Source: Saccharothrix longispora (GTDB lineage Bacteria > Actinomycetota > Actinomycetes > Mycobacteriales > Pseudonocardiaceae). From it: a DNA stretch of 64,000 bases. The position numbers and the translations under genes are program-made. Below, piece after piece: positions 41,878 through 50,456 of the stretch; positions within the stretch are counted from its first letter, which is position 1; every line of letters begins with the position of its first letter. The notes beneath the pieces were generated by a model. That model was not told the DNA's origin and ran no database searches. It worked only from the letters and a program-made list of their open reading frames with translations. The DNA lies in the NCBI RefSeq assembly GCF_030852425.1, contig NZ_NSDM01000001.1, positions 806,001 to 870,000 on the forward strand, in the 5' to 3' direction.

Positions 41878-42702
41878 GTGCCCACCCACACCGATCCAGA
41901 GCGCCTGTCGGCGGTCCATCGCTACCACATCCTGGACGCGCCCGCCGACGGTAGTTTCGCCAGCGTCGCCCGTCTGGCCGCGCTGGTCTTCGGCACACCG
42001 ATCGCGACCGTGACGATCGTGGACGTCGACCGCGTGTGGTTCGCGGCCAGCCACGGTCTGTCGGGCGTCACCCAGATCGGCACCGAGCCCGGCCTGTGTG
42101 CCTCGGCCGTGTTGCAGGACGAGGCGTACGTGGTGAACGACGGTGCGGTCGACCCCCGCACCCTCGACCACCCGCTGGTGCGCGGCGAACTGGGCCTGCG
42201 CTTCTACGCCGCCGCGCCGATCATCACCGGCGACGGGCACCGCCTGGGCACGGTCAACGTGATCGACCGCGAACCCCGCGAGGTCACCGACACCCAGGTC
42301 GCGACGCTCACCGCGCTGGCCGGGATCGTCGCCGACCAGTTGGAGCTGCGCCTGGCCGCCATCCAGGCGGTGCGCGCCGAACGCGGCCTGGACGAGGCTC
42401 CCGGAGCACACGCCACCGCGTCGGCGAAGCTGGCGGGCCAGTTGCGCCACCTCGCGGCCGACCACCTCGACGGTGAGCACCCCCGGACGTGCCAGCTCGG
42501 CTTGTCGAACCCCTGCGACAACCCCGTCGAGGTCAAGGTCGCCGACCCGTGGGGCGACTCCGTGTGGGCCTGCATCCGGCACGCCGAAGACATCATCATC
42601 AACGAAAGGTCGACGTTCATCGCCGACCAGAAGCTCAACGGACTGGAGCGCTACCTGCGGCCCGCGAAGCGCCGCACCGCCGGACCGGCGCGCACGCCCT
42701 AG
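41878..42702 (+). CDS. GAF-domain protein with Cys-containing C-terminal region
   Basis: 274 residues, soluble. Residues about 20-165 form a GAF domain (FGTPIATVTIVDVDRVWF, GRLGTVNVIDRE-type end), close to the free GAF sensors of actinomycetes. There is no kinase or output motif. The C-terminal part (about 195-260) holds three cysteines (TCQLGLSNPCDN, VWACIRH) and an acidic helix; it may bind metal or a partner. The GTG is 7 nt after TACCGT, so it is probably leaderless. It is the only intact gene in a region of debris. Confidence 0.75.
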   Translation: MPTHTDPERLSAVHRYHILDAPADGSFASVARLAALVFGTPIATVTIVDVDRVWFAASHGLSGVTQIGTEPGLCASAVLQDEAYVVNDGAVDPRTLDHPLVRGELGLRFYAAAPIITGDGHRLGTVNVIDREPREVTDTQVATLTALAGIVADQLELRLAAIQAVRAERGLDEAPGAHATASAKLAGQLRHLAADHLDGEHPRTCQLGLSNPCDNPVEVKVADPWGDSVWACIRHAEDIIINERSTFIADQKLNGLERYLRPAKRRTAGPARTP

Positions 42703-42742
42703 TGCACCGACCTGTCGCACCAGCAGCCCGCACCTGGTGCTG

Positions 42743-42797
42743 CGTCACGCGACCTTGATCGGGTAATGGGTCCAGGTGCGGATGGGTGAGTCGGTGG
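42743..42797. repeat. 55-bp degenerate direct repeat, copy B
   Basis: The counterpart of copy A at 41451-41505. On the minus strand it reads TDSPIRTWTHYPIKVA followed by a stop. A further 25-30 bp beyond the 55 bp still shows scattered identity. Confidence 0.7.
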
Positions 42798-42929
42798 GGC
42801 AGCGGTCTTGGGCCGGGCTCGGGCCGGCTTCCGGCCCTCCTCCGTCGACAACGACGTTCCGAGATGCAGCACTAGGTCGTTTCCGGCACCGCTGGGGAAT
42901 CCACCATCCATCACGGCAGTGACGGCTGC

Positions 42930-43653
42930 CGGCACGGCCGCGTCACGGTCGGCGTGAAGGACAACGGCAAACCCGACCGCCGCCACGTGCAGGCCAAGAC
43001 GCGGCCCGAAGTCGCCGAGAAGGTCCGCGAGCTCGTCGTCCGCCACCGCACACCAGGTGCGCCGCACCGTCCGTGCCGCGCTGAATGCCGCAATGCGGCG
43101 GAAGCACATTACCGAAATTCCGCCACCTCGGCCCGCGCGCCGAAGATCGGGGAAACGAGGTCGAGCCCTGCTCCGTAGAGGACGTCGAGAAGGCCGGTAA
43201 GCGCGGCATCGGTTTGCCGGACGAACTGATCGGCCTACTGCGTCGACACGCCAACGAGCAGGAGCGGGAACGGGCCAGGCCGCTCGACCGTGGGTGGACA
43301 GCGGCTATGCGTTCACCACGCCGACCGGTGCGCCGCTCAACCCGCGTACGGACCACGCGGAATGGAAACGGCTGCTGAAAGGCGCAGGGGTGCCGGATCG
43401 ACGGCTGCACGACGCGCGGCACACCGCCGCGACGGTGCTCTTGCTGCTGGGTGTGGCGGAACGGGCCGTCATGGGCACGACGGGCTGGTCGAACACGGCG
43501 ATGGCCGCCAGGTACCGGCACATCACCGCCGCGATCCGCCGGGAGGTCGCTCAGCGGGTCGGTGGACTGCTCTGGGAGCCGGTCAGCGCGGAGGACGGCA
43601 AGGGTGACGAGGGGCAGCGGGGGTGCCGATACCGGCCTGGACGGCACGACTGA
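42930..43653 (+). pseudogene. Eroded tyrosine-family site-specific integrase
   Basis: Pieces appear in order but in different frames. An N-terminal arm-binding segment is at about 42936-43050 (GRVTVGVKDNGKPDRRHVQ, AKTRPEVAEKVREL). A middle piece with SVEDVEKAGKRGIGLPDELI lies at about 43160-43290. The catalytic end lies at 43294-43653 (GYAFTTPTGAPLNPRTD, LHDARHTAATVLLLLGV with R-H-x-x-T, and the Tyr in MAARYRHIT). The central stretch with the first catalytic Arg is missing. It lies directly beside the 3' end of tRNA-Ser, where such integrases act. Confidence 0.8.
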
Positions 43654-43678
43654 GACGACGATTGAGACGACGCAGCAG

Positions 43679-43710
43679 AGCCCCGGTCACCGCGAGAGGT
43701 GATCGGGGCT
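43679..43710 (-). terminator. Hairpin after tRNA-Ser(UGA)
   Basis: A 13-bp stem (AGCCCCG(G/A)TCACC, one G-T pair) just beyond the tRNA 3' end on the minus strand. It is the likely tRNA terminator, and part of the attachment region of the lost element. Confidence 0.7.
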
Positions 43711-43718
43711 CCGACCTG

Positions 43719-43803
43719 CGGAAGCGGAGGGATTTGAACCCCCGGACGGTTGCCCGTCTCCCGCTTTCAAGGCGGGTGCATTCGGCCGCTCTGCCACGCT
43801 TCC
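43719..43803 (-). tRNA. tRNA-Ser (anticodon UGA)
   Basis: On the minus strand an 85-nt tRNA starts GGAAGCG and ends CGCTTCC plus discriminator G (7-bp acceptor stem), with a long variable arm typical of serine tRNA. The anticodon stem CCCGC/GCGGG encloses CTTGAAA, giving anticodon TGA. The T loop contains GGTTCAAATCC. The CCA is not encoded. An eroded integrase abuts its 3' end. Confidence 0.95.
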
Positions 43804-43819
43804 CGTGTGCGGCAGCAGG

Positions 43820-44290
43820 TTACCCGTCCACGGACCTCAGGTGCGTGATGACCCGCTCGAAGACCTTCGCCAGGACCTCCTGGTCCTCCCTCGGCAGCAG
43901 GTCGATCATGTGCGCCCGCACCCCCTCGACGTGCGTGGGCGCGGCGCTCTCCAGCACCGCCATGCCCCGGTCGGTCAGCTCGGCGAACACGCCCCGCCCG
44001 TCCTCGGGGCACTCGCGCCGCCGCAGCAGCCCTTCCTTCTCCATCCGGGCGACCTGGTGGGAGACGCGGCTCTTCGAGGACGCCACGTCGTCCGCCAGCT
44101 GGGACATCCGCATCCGCCTCCGCGGGCGCTCGGACAGTCGGACCAGGACCTCGTAGTCGGCCAGCGAGAGCCCGTGGTTGTCCTGGAGCTCGCGGTGCAG
44201 GCGGTCGGCGAGCATGGACGCCCCCACCACGTAGTTGCGCCAGGCGCGCATCTCACCGTCGTCCAACCAGCGCGGTTCCTGCTCAGTCAC
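43820..44290 (-). CDS. MarR-family transcriptional regulator
   Basis: 156 residues. Winged helix-turn-helix (about 40-115) with LSLADYEVLVRLSERP, MRMSQLADDVASSKSRVSHQ as the recognition part, and the wing RRRECPEDGRGVFAELT. The N-terminal WRNYVVGASMLADRL helix is the dimerisation element. It is divergent from the 5'-nucleotidase gene (135 bp), which it might control. The ligand is unknown. Confidence 0.9.
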   Translation of the reverse strand: MTEQEPRWLDDGEMRAWRNYVVGASMLADRLHRELQDNHGLSLADYEVLVRLSERPRRRMRMSQLADDVASSKSRVSHQVARMEKEGLLRRRECPEDGRGVFAELTDRGMAVLESAAPTHVEGVRAHMIDLLPREDQEVLAKVFERVITHLRSVDG

Positions 44291-44425
44291 CCCGACAGGC
44301 TATGCCGCGCGGATTTCCGTTAACGGACGATCCACCCGGATGTCTGGTGCGCGCCGTCTTCGGGAGGCAAACTGCACCGCCGTAGCGCGCCCTCCTACCG
44401 GGGCGCGGCCAGGGAGGACCCCCAC

Positions 44426-46153
44426 ATGACCCCGTCGAGTCGCACCGTGCGCCGCACGGCCGCGCTCGCGGTGACCGCCGCCGCCGCACTGGCCGTCACC
44501 GTCGCGCAAACCCCCGCACAGGCCGACAACAAGCCGTCACGCACGGTCGACGTCCGGCTGATCGGCATCAACGACCTGCACGGCAACATCGAACCGCCGA
44601 CCGGCTCGTCGGGCCGCGTCACGCTGTCCGACGGCACCACGGTCGAGGCCGGCGGCGCCGCGTACAACGCCACGCACATCAAGAAGCTCCAGTCCGAGGT
44701 GAGGAACTCGGTCATCGTCGGCCAGGGCGACCTGATCGGCGCTTCGCCGATCGTGTCCGCGCTGTTCCACGACGAGCCGACCGTCGAGGTCCTCAACCAC
44801 GTCGGCATGGACACCACCGCCGCCGGCAACCACGAGTTCGACGAGGGCTACCGGGAACTGCTGCGCATGCAGAAGGGCGGGTGCCACCCGGTCGACGGCT
44901 GCCAGTTCAACGACAGGTACGAGGGCGCGGACTTCCCGATCCTCGGCGCCAACGTCACCCTGGCCAAGAACGACCTGCCCGCCCTGCCGCCGTTCTGGGT
45001 CGAGTTCCGCGAGGGCGTCCCGATCGGCTTCATCGGCATGCCGCTGAAGGACGTGCCGATCCTGGTCGACCCGAACGGCATCAAGGAGCTGGAGTTCGGC
45101 GACGAGGTCAAGGCCGCCAACCGGTACGCGGACCTGTTGAACTGGCTCGGCGTGAAGTCGATCGTGCTGCTGATCCACCAGGGCGACAACACCAGCGGCG
45201 GCGGGCCGGACGACTGCCGGACCGTCGAGGGCGGCCCCGGCCGCAGGATCGCCGAGCAGGTCAGCCCGAAGATCGACGCCGTCTTCTCCGGCCACAGCCA
45301 CCAGCACTACAACTGCACGGTCACCGACCCGGCGGGCAACCCGCGCCCGTTCATCGAGGGCCTCGCGTTCGGCCGCGAGCTGTCCGTGGTCGACCTGAAG
45401 ATCGACAAGCGGACCCGCGAGGTCGTCCGGAGCGCCACGGTGGCGCGCAACCGGGTCGTCACCAAGGACGTCACCCCGGACCCGGCCATCCAGGCGATCA
45501 TCGACCAGGCCAAGGCGAAGTCCGGCCCGATCGCGAACCGCCCGGTGGGCACGATCGCCGCGGACGTCCCGCGCGCGCAGAACGCCGCGGGCGAGTCGCC
45601 GCTGGGCTACCTGATCGCGGACTCGCAGCTCGCCGCGACGCAGGGCAACGGCGCGGTCCTCGCGCTGATGAACCCGGGCGGCGTGCGCGCCGACCTGTCG
45701 TTCGCCTCCTCGCCGGCGGGCGAGGGCGATGGCGTCGTCACCTACGGCGAGGCGTTCACCGTGCAGCCGTTCGGCAACATCCTCCAGACGGTCACGCTGA
45801 CCGGCGCGCAGATCAAGGCGGCGCTGGAGCAGCAGTGGCAGGTCGTCAACGGCGCGACGCGGCAGATCGTGCTCCAGCCGTCGAAGGGCCTGACCTACTC
45901 GTGGTCGGCGTCCGCGCCGATCGGCTCGAAGGTGTCGGACGTCGTGCTGAACGGCGTGCCGCTCGACCCGGCCGCGAGCTACCGCGTGACGATCAACAGC
46001 TTCCTCCAGGGCGGTGGTGACGGCTTCAGCGTCTTCACCGGCGGCACCGCCATCACCGGTGGCGGCATCGACCTGGACGCGTTCGCGGCCTACCTGACCG
46101 CGAACCCGGGCACCACCCCGCCGGCGCTGGGCCGCATCACCACCACGCCGTGA
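44426..46153 (+). CDS. Secreted bifunctional UDP-sugar hydrolase / 5'-nucleotidase family protein
   Basis: 575 residues. A signal peptide (VRRTAALAVTAAAALAVTVA, cleavage near AQA) precedes a calcineurin-like metallophosphatase domain: LIGINDLHGNIEP, GQGDLIGASP, AAGNHEFDEG and GHSHQHYNC carry the two-metal ligands. The C-terminal 5'-nucleotidase domain (about 365-540) has NPGGVRADL and YGEAFTVQPFGN for base stacking. It salvages nucleotides outside the cell. A GGGAGG precedes the ATG. Divergent from marR. Confidence 0.93.
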   Translation: MTPSSRTVRRTAALAVTAAAALAVTVAQTPAQADNKPSRTVDVRLIGINDLHGNIEPPTGSSGRVTLSDGTTVEAGGAAYNATHIKKLQSEVRNSVIVGQGDLIGASPIVSALFHDEPTVEVLNHVGMDTTAAGNHEFDEGYRELLRMQKGGCHPVDGCQFNDRYEGADFPILGANVTLAKNDLPALPPFWVEFREGVPIGFIGMPLKDVPILVDPNGIKELEFGDEVKAANRYADLLNWLGVKSIVLLIHQGDNTSGGGPDDCRTVEGGPGRRIAEQVSPKIDAVFSGHSHQHYNCTVTDPAGNPRPFIEGLAFGRELSVVDLKIDKRTREVVRSATVARNRVVTKDVTPDPAIQAIIDQAKAKSGPIANRPVGTIAADVPRAQNAAGESPLGYLIADSQLAATQGNGAVLALMNPGGVRADLSFASSPAGEGDGVVTYGEAFTVQPFGNILQTVTLTGAQIKAALEQQWQVVNGATRQIVLQPSKGLTYSWSASAPIGSKVSDVVLNGVPLDPAASYRVTINSFLQGGGDGFSVFTGGTAITGGGIDLDAFAAYLTANPGTTPPALGRITTTP

Positions 46154-46159
46154 CGGCAC

Positions 46160-46198
46160 GCGCGGTGGGCGTCCCGCACGAGGGGGCGCTCACCGCGC
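46160..46198 (+). terminator. Hairpin terminator after the 5'-nucleotidase
   Basis: A 12-bp stem (GCGCGGTGGGCG with CGCTCACCGCGC, one G-T pair) beginning 7 bp after the stop codon. Confidence 0.6.
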
Positions 46199-46688
46199 GC
46201 GCCGCGCCACCCGGTGGTGGATTCCGTTTCACCAGTTCAGGGCGCTGCGGAACGGTTGCGGCGAGGGCCGATCAAGCGCATGCTCGAAGCAGGACCTGTT
46301 GCCGGCGAACACCCAGGAGCAACGTCGGCGGCACGCCCGGAAGGGGAAGGTGGTGCGGTGCAGACAAGTCCTCGACGTGACGATCCGCGCACGACCGCGA
46401 CCCCGCGGGCGGAACGCGCCAGACGGTTCCGAACGCGACCGTGAGCGGTCCCGACGAGGGTTCGAGCGCGCGCCGCCCCAGGCGGCCTGCACGCGCTTGA
46501 CGCTGTTGACCCGGTGCTCTCCAGGCGCAGTCTCCACCGTCGGCGCCGGCCGAGGTCCACGCCGACCTCGTCACCAGCGGTTTCGCCACTTGCACAATGG
46601 GAAAACCCGGGTGCGGCCCCGATATCGGGCTCCGCACCCGGGGCCTATTGTCGTGCGGGCTCCAGTGGGTCCCGGGTTGGAGGTCGCG
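46199..46688. other. Gene-free region with a nested palindrome upstream of a metallopeptidase
   Basis: 490 bp without a convincing gene; frames exist on both strands but their composition is not protein-like. Near its end an 11-bp stem (CCCGGGTGCGG at 46606 with its complement ending at 46642) encloses a second palindrome CCCGATATCGGG. TATTGT (46646-46651) after it may be the -10 box of the metallopeptidase gene, so the palindrome could be an operator. Confidence 0.45.
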
Positions 46689-47597
46689 GTGCAGTTCAAC
46701 GAGAACGCCGAACTCGACACGTCGCAGGTCAACGACCAGCGCGGCGGCGGCGTCGGCGGTCGCGTCGCCCTCGGTGGCGGTGGGCTGGGGATCGTCGGTG
46801 TGATCATCTACTTCGTGCTCTCCCAGCTCGGCGGCGGCGTGGAGCTGCCCACCGGCTCCGGGTTCGGCGACGTCGGCCAGAACCAGCAGGTGGGGTCCGA
46901 GGCCATCAAGGAGAAGTGCAGGACCGGCGCCGACGCCAACCGCGAGTCGGACTGCCGCGCGGTCGCCTTCATCAACTCGATCCAGGGCTACTGGACCGAC
47001 CAGTTCGCCCGCTCCGGCCGCACCTACCAGCAGGCGCAGACGAACTTCTTCTCCGGCGGCGTGCAGACCCGCTGCGGCAACGCGACGTCCGCAGTCGGTC
47101 CGTTCTACTGCCCGGCCGACGGCCAGGTGTACATCGACCTGAACTTCTACCAGGAGTTGCGGCAGAAGTTCGGCGCTCAGGGCGGTCCGTTCGTCGAGGC
47201 GTACATCCTCGCCCACGAGTACGGCCACCACGTGCAGAACCTGCTCGGCACGTCCGACCGCGTCGGCCAGGAGGCCGGTCCGACATCGGGCTCGGTGCGG
47301 CTGGAGCTCCAGGCCGACTGCTACGCGGGCGCCTGGGCGAACCACGCGCAGTCCGTGCCCACCGCCTCGGGCCAGCCGCTGATCACCGGCGTCACCCAGG
47401 AGGACGTGAACGCGGCGCTGGACGCGGCGGCGCGCATCGGCGACGACTACATCCAGAGCGAGTTGGGCGGCGGCCAGGTCGACACGACCCAGTTCACGCA
47501 CGGCTCGTCGGCGCAGCGCCAGAAGTGGTACACGACCGGCTACGACACCGGCGACCCGGCGCGGTGCGACACGTTCGGCACCGACAACCTGGGCTGA
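46689..47597 (+). CDS. Membrane-anchored neutral zinc metallopeptidase (YpfJ family)
   Basis: 302 residues. One N-terminal anchor (GLGIVGVIIYFVLSQLGGG), then an outside peptidase domain with AEAYILAHEYGHHVQNLLG-type zinc site (HExxH: HEYGHH) and downstream RLELQADCYAGAW, the third ligand region. FYCPADGQVYIDLNFY and paired Cys are family features. A GGAGG lies 5 nt before the GTG; upstream in-frame sequence is not coding-like. Function of YpfJ-type zincins is poorly known. Confidence 0.88.
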   Translation: MQFNENAELDTSQVNDQRGGGVGGRVALGGGGLGIVGVIIYFVLSQLGGGVELPTGSGFGDVGQNQQVGSEAIKEKCRTGADANRESDCRAVAFINSIQGYWTDQFARSGRTYQQAQTNFFSGGVQTRCGNATSAVGPFYCPADGQVYIDLNFYQELRQKFGAQGGPFVEAYILAHEYGHHVQNLLGTSDRVGQEAGPTSGSVRLELQADCYAGAWANHAQSVPTASGQPLITGVTQEDVNAALDAAARIGDDYIQSELGGGQVDTTQFTHGSSAQRQKWYTTGYDTGDPARCDTFGTDNLG

Positions 47598-47630
47598 CCC
47601 CGCCCCTCCCCGCGAGCCGCGCCCCGCGGG

Positions 47631-47660
47631 GGCGCGGTGTCGGGATTCCCACACCGCGCC
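47631..47660 (+). terminator. Hairpin terminator
   Basis: A perfect 10-bp stem GGCGCGGTGT/ACACCGCGCC with a 10-nt loop, 33 bp after the metallopeptidase stop. Confidence 0.7.
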
Positions 47661-47718
47661 CCGCCCGACGCGGTGTTAGCGTCCGCTGACGACCGCGGGA
47701 GCAGGGGAGAGTGGGCTT

Positions 47719-48468
47719 GTGACGACGCTGGAGGCGATCCTCGTCGTCCTGGCCGGGGTCTTCGCCGGCGGCATCAACACCGTCGTCGGGTCCGGCACCC
47801 TCGTCACGTTCCCGGTGCTGCTCGCCGTCGGCTACCCGCCGGTCGTCGCGAACGTCTCCAACAGCCTCGGCCTCGTGCCCGGCTCGCTCAGCGGCGCCTG
47901 GGGCTACCGGCGCGAGCTGGCCGGCCAGGCCGGCCGGGTGAAGCGGCTGCTGCCCGCCTCCGTGCTCGGCGCGGTCGTCGGCGCGGTCCTGCTGGTGGTG
48001 CTGCCCGAGGACGCGTTCTCCGCGATCGTCCCGGTGCTGATCGCGGTGGCCCTGGTGCTGGTGGTGGCCCAGCCGTGGCTCAACCGGAAGCTCGCCGAGC
48101 GCGAGCGCCACGAGCACGGCGGTCTCGCGCTGTGGGTCGGGGTGTTCCTCGCGGGCATCTACGGCGGCTACTTCGGCGCGGCCCAGGGCGTGCTCGTGAT
48201 GGGCATGATGGGCGTGCTGATGAGCGAGCACATCCAGCGCATGAACGCCCTGAAGAACGTGCTGACCGCGTTCGTGAACCTCGTCGCGGGCGTGCTGTTC
48301 ATCTTCATCGCCGACGTGGCGTGGCTGGCCGTGCTGCTGCTCGCGATCGGCTCGGTCGTGGGCGGCCAGATCGGCGCCAAGGTCGGCCGCCGACTCCCAC
48401 CGGTCGCGCTGCGCGCGGTGATCGTGGTGGTGGGAGTCGTGGCCATCGTGCAGATCCTGACCCGCTAG
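47719..48468 (+). CDS. TauE/SafE (TSUP) family membrane transporter
   Basis: 249 residues with about eight helices arranged as two related halves. GGINTVVGSGTLVTFPVLL and AGIYGGYFGAAQGVLVM are the two half-repeat signatures of the sulfite/organosulfonate exporter family. The true substrate is unknown. It starts with GTG and ends 1 bp from the convergent aminotransferase stop codon, leaving no room for a terminator. Confidence 0.88.
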   Translation: MTTLEAILVVLAGVFAGGINTVVGSGTLVTFPVLLAVGYPPVVANVSNSLGLVPGSLSGAWGYRRELAGQAGRVKRLLPASVLGAVVGAVLLVVLPEDAFSAIVPVLIAVALVLVVAQPWLNRKLAERERHEHGGLALWVGVFLAGIYGGYFGAAQGVLVMGMMGVLMSEHIQRMNALKNVLTAFVNLVAGVLFIFIADVAWLAVLLLAIGSVVGGQIGAKVGRRLPPVALRAVIVVVGVVAIVQILTR

Positions 48469-48469
48469 C

Positions 48470-49537
48470 TCAGCCGGCGAACGAGCGCGCCGCCGCCAGG
48501 AACGCGTCGTTCTCCTCGGGCTCGCCGACCGTCACCCGCGCGCCGTCGCCCGGGAACGCCCGCACCACCACCTTGTGGCCGAGGCAGTGCTCGTTGAACG
48601 CCGCCGTGCGCTCGCCCAGCGGCAGCCACACGAAGTTCGCCTGCGACACGGGCACCTCGTACCCGGCGGCCACCAGCTCGTCCCGCACCCTGGTCCGCTC
48701 CGCGACGACCGCCCGGCAGCGCGCCATCAGCTCGTCCTCGGCGTCCAGCGACGCGAGCGCGGCGACCTGCGCCAGCGCGTTCACGCTGAACGGCACGTAG
48801 ACCTTGCGCAGCGTGTCGGCCACCTCGGGCGAGGCCACCGCGTACCCGACGCGCAGCCCGGCCAGGCCGTACGCCTTGGAGAAGGTGCGCAGCACCGCCA
48901 CGTTGTCCCGGCCCGCCGCCCACATCCGCTTGGCCAGCTCCACGCCGTCCGGCACGTCGGCGTCCTCGACGAACTCCTTGTACGCCTCGTCGATCACCAC
49001 CAGCACGTCCGACGGCACCCGCTCGACGAACCGCTCGATCTCCGCCTCGGTCAGCGCGGTACCGGTCGGGTTGTTCGGGTTGCACACGAACACCAGCCGC
49101 GTGGCGGGAGTGATCGCGTCGGCCATCGCGTCCAGGTCCAGGCCGTGGCCCGGGGTCAGCGGCACCCTCGTCTGCCTGGCGCCGACGACCGCGGTGATCA
49201 GCGGGTACGCCTCGAACGAGCGCCACGCGAACACCACCTCGTCGGCCTCGGTGCAGGTGGCCTGCACGAGCTGCTGGCACAGCGTCACGGAGCCGCAGCC
49301 CACCGCGACCTGCTCGACGGGCACGCCCAGCTTGTCGCCCAGCCGCGCTACGAGGTCGGTGGCGGCGGTGTCGGGGTAGCGGTTCACGGCGGTGGCCGCG
49401 TCCGCGATCGCCCGCACCACGCTGGGCAGCGGTCCGGCCGACACCTCGTTGCTGGCCAGCTTGATGGCGCCGGGGATGGACTTGCCGGGCACGTAGCTGG
49501 GCAGGGACACGAGGTCGGCACGGGTTCGCACGGTCAT
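48470..49537 (-). CDS. pat: Histidinol-phosphate/aromatic amino acid aminotransferase
   Basis: 355 residues, class I/II PLP aminotransferase of the HisC family. [23 protein letters not shown] (Asn/Asp pocket), [11 protein letters not shown] (pyridine Asp) and [15 protein letters not shown] with the Schiff-base Lys are present. Length and SNE(V/N)xxGP start fit the actinobacterial aromatic aminotransferase Pat (Rv3772), which makes phenylalanine or tyrosine and would complement pheA. True HisC cannot be excluded. GGGAG lies 9 nt before the ATG. Confidence 0.85.
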   Translation of the reverse strand: MTVRTRADLVSLPSYVPGKSIPGAIKLASNEVSAGPLPSVVRAIADAATAVNRYPDTAATDLVARLGDKLGVPVEQVAVGCGSVTLCQQLVQATCTEADEVVFAWRSFEAYPLITAVVGARQTRVPLTPGHGLDLDAMADAITPATRLVFVCNPNNPTGTALTEAEIERFVERVPSDVLVVIDEAYKEFVEDADVPDGVELAKRMWAAGRDNVAVLRTFSKAYGLAGLRVGYAVASPEVADTLRKVYVPFSVNALAQVAALASLDAEDELMARCRAVVAERTRVRDELVAAGYEVPVSQANFVWLPLGERTAAFNEHCLGHKVVVRAFPGDGARVTVGEPEENDAFLAAARSFAG

Positions 49538-49650
49538 CCAAGGACTCCCTTCGGGGTTCTGCGGCACGGTAACCCGCGGTAGGGGCGAATGGGCACACGT
49601 CTGGTTGCTCACGTTGACTGGCGTTCACCCCCACGTGGAAGGGTTGCCGC

Positions 49651-50325
49651 ATGACACCTACCCGCACCGAGACGATCTCCCTCACCGACGGCCGCGAGCT
49701 GACGCTGACCGTGGCCGAGCCGGAGAACGCCGTCCGCGGCGGCCTGGTCGTGCTGCACGAGGCGCGCGGCGTGACCGACACCGTCCGCGGTCTGGTGGGG
49801 TCGCTCGCGGCCGAGGGGTGGTTGGCGGTCGCGCCGCACCTCTACGACGAGGTGTCCGACGACGAGGTCCCCGCCAAGGTCAGCGGCCTGTCCGGTGAGG
49901 CCGTGCTGGCCGACACCGACGTCGCGTTCGTCTGGCTGGGGCAACGCGGCGTGAGCGCGGACCGCATGGGTGTCATGGGGTTCGACCTGGGCGGATCGGT
50001 CGCGATGGTGGTTGCGGGAAGCCGAACCGTCGGTGCGGCGGTCACCGTCGGTGGCGGCGGCATCCTGGAACCGCTCTCGGCGGGGCTGCCGTCGCTGGTG
50101 GAGGTCGCGGCGGAGCTGACGTGCCCGTGGCTCGGCCTCTACGGCGACGACGCGGAGATCCCGGTCAGCGAGGTGGAGAAGCTGCGCGACGCGGCGGCGT
50201 CCGCGCCCGTGGCCACCGACGTCGTCCGGTTCGCGCGCAGCAGCCACCGCTTCGACACCACGCCGGCGGCCAGCGCGGAGGCCTGGCAGCGGGCGTTGAA
50301 CTGGTTCGACTCCCACCTCCGCTGA
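49651..50325 (+). CDS. Dienelactone-hydrolase-like protein lacking the Cys nucleophile
   Basis: 224 residues of alpha/beta-hydrolase fold close to dienelactone hydrolase: LVVLHEARGV (the Glu that activates the nucleophile), the acid in LYGDDAEIPVS and the His in ARSSHRFDT. The nucleophile elbow, normally G-F-C-x-G-G, reads VMGFDLGGSVA, with Asp instead of Cys. Either Asp is the nucleophile, as in dehalogenase-like enzymes, or the protein is not a DLH. The ATG is the first in a coding-like frame. Function unknown. Confidence 0.72.
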   Translation: MTPTRTETISLTDGRELTLTVAEPENAVRGGLVVLHEARGVTDTVRGLVGSLAAEGWLAVAPHLYDEVSDDEVPAKVSGLSGEAVLADTDVAFVWLGQRGVSADRMGVMGFDLGGSVAMVVAGSRTVGAAVTVGGGGILEPLSAGLPSLVEVAAELTCPWLGLYGDDAEIPVSEVEKLRDAAASAPVATDVVRFARSSHRFDTTPAASAEAWQRALNWFDSHLR

Positions 50326-50456
50326 GCCTCTTGTCGGAGGCTTGGAACCGAACCGCCTTCCCGGTACATCTAAGGGGAGCGTCCGGAACGCCTGATTCGG
50401 TCGCTGCCGGCTAACGCGAGGCAGGGCTGCGGCGAATCGCAGTGCAGGGGGTAGTG

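Noticed and set aside
41359-43675. Short repeat GATTGAGACGAC near 41360 and 43660 as attachment sites
   Set aside because: Only about 12 bp, not matching the tRNA end, and it resembles the Glu-Thr-Thr-rich tail of integrase genes; too weak to call att sites.
41280-43700. A complete integrative element bounded by attachment sites
   Set aside because: The integrase is eroded, no second copy of the tRNA-Ser end was found, and only debris plus one GAF gene is present.
46199-46688. Reading frames on both strands upstream of the zinc metallopeptidase
   Set aside because: Arg/Pro-rich composition, no family resemblance and no ribosome binding site; treated as intergenic.
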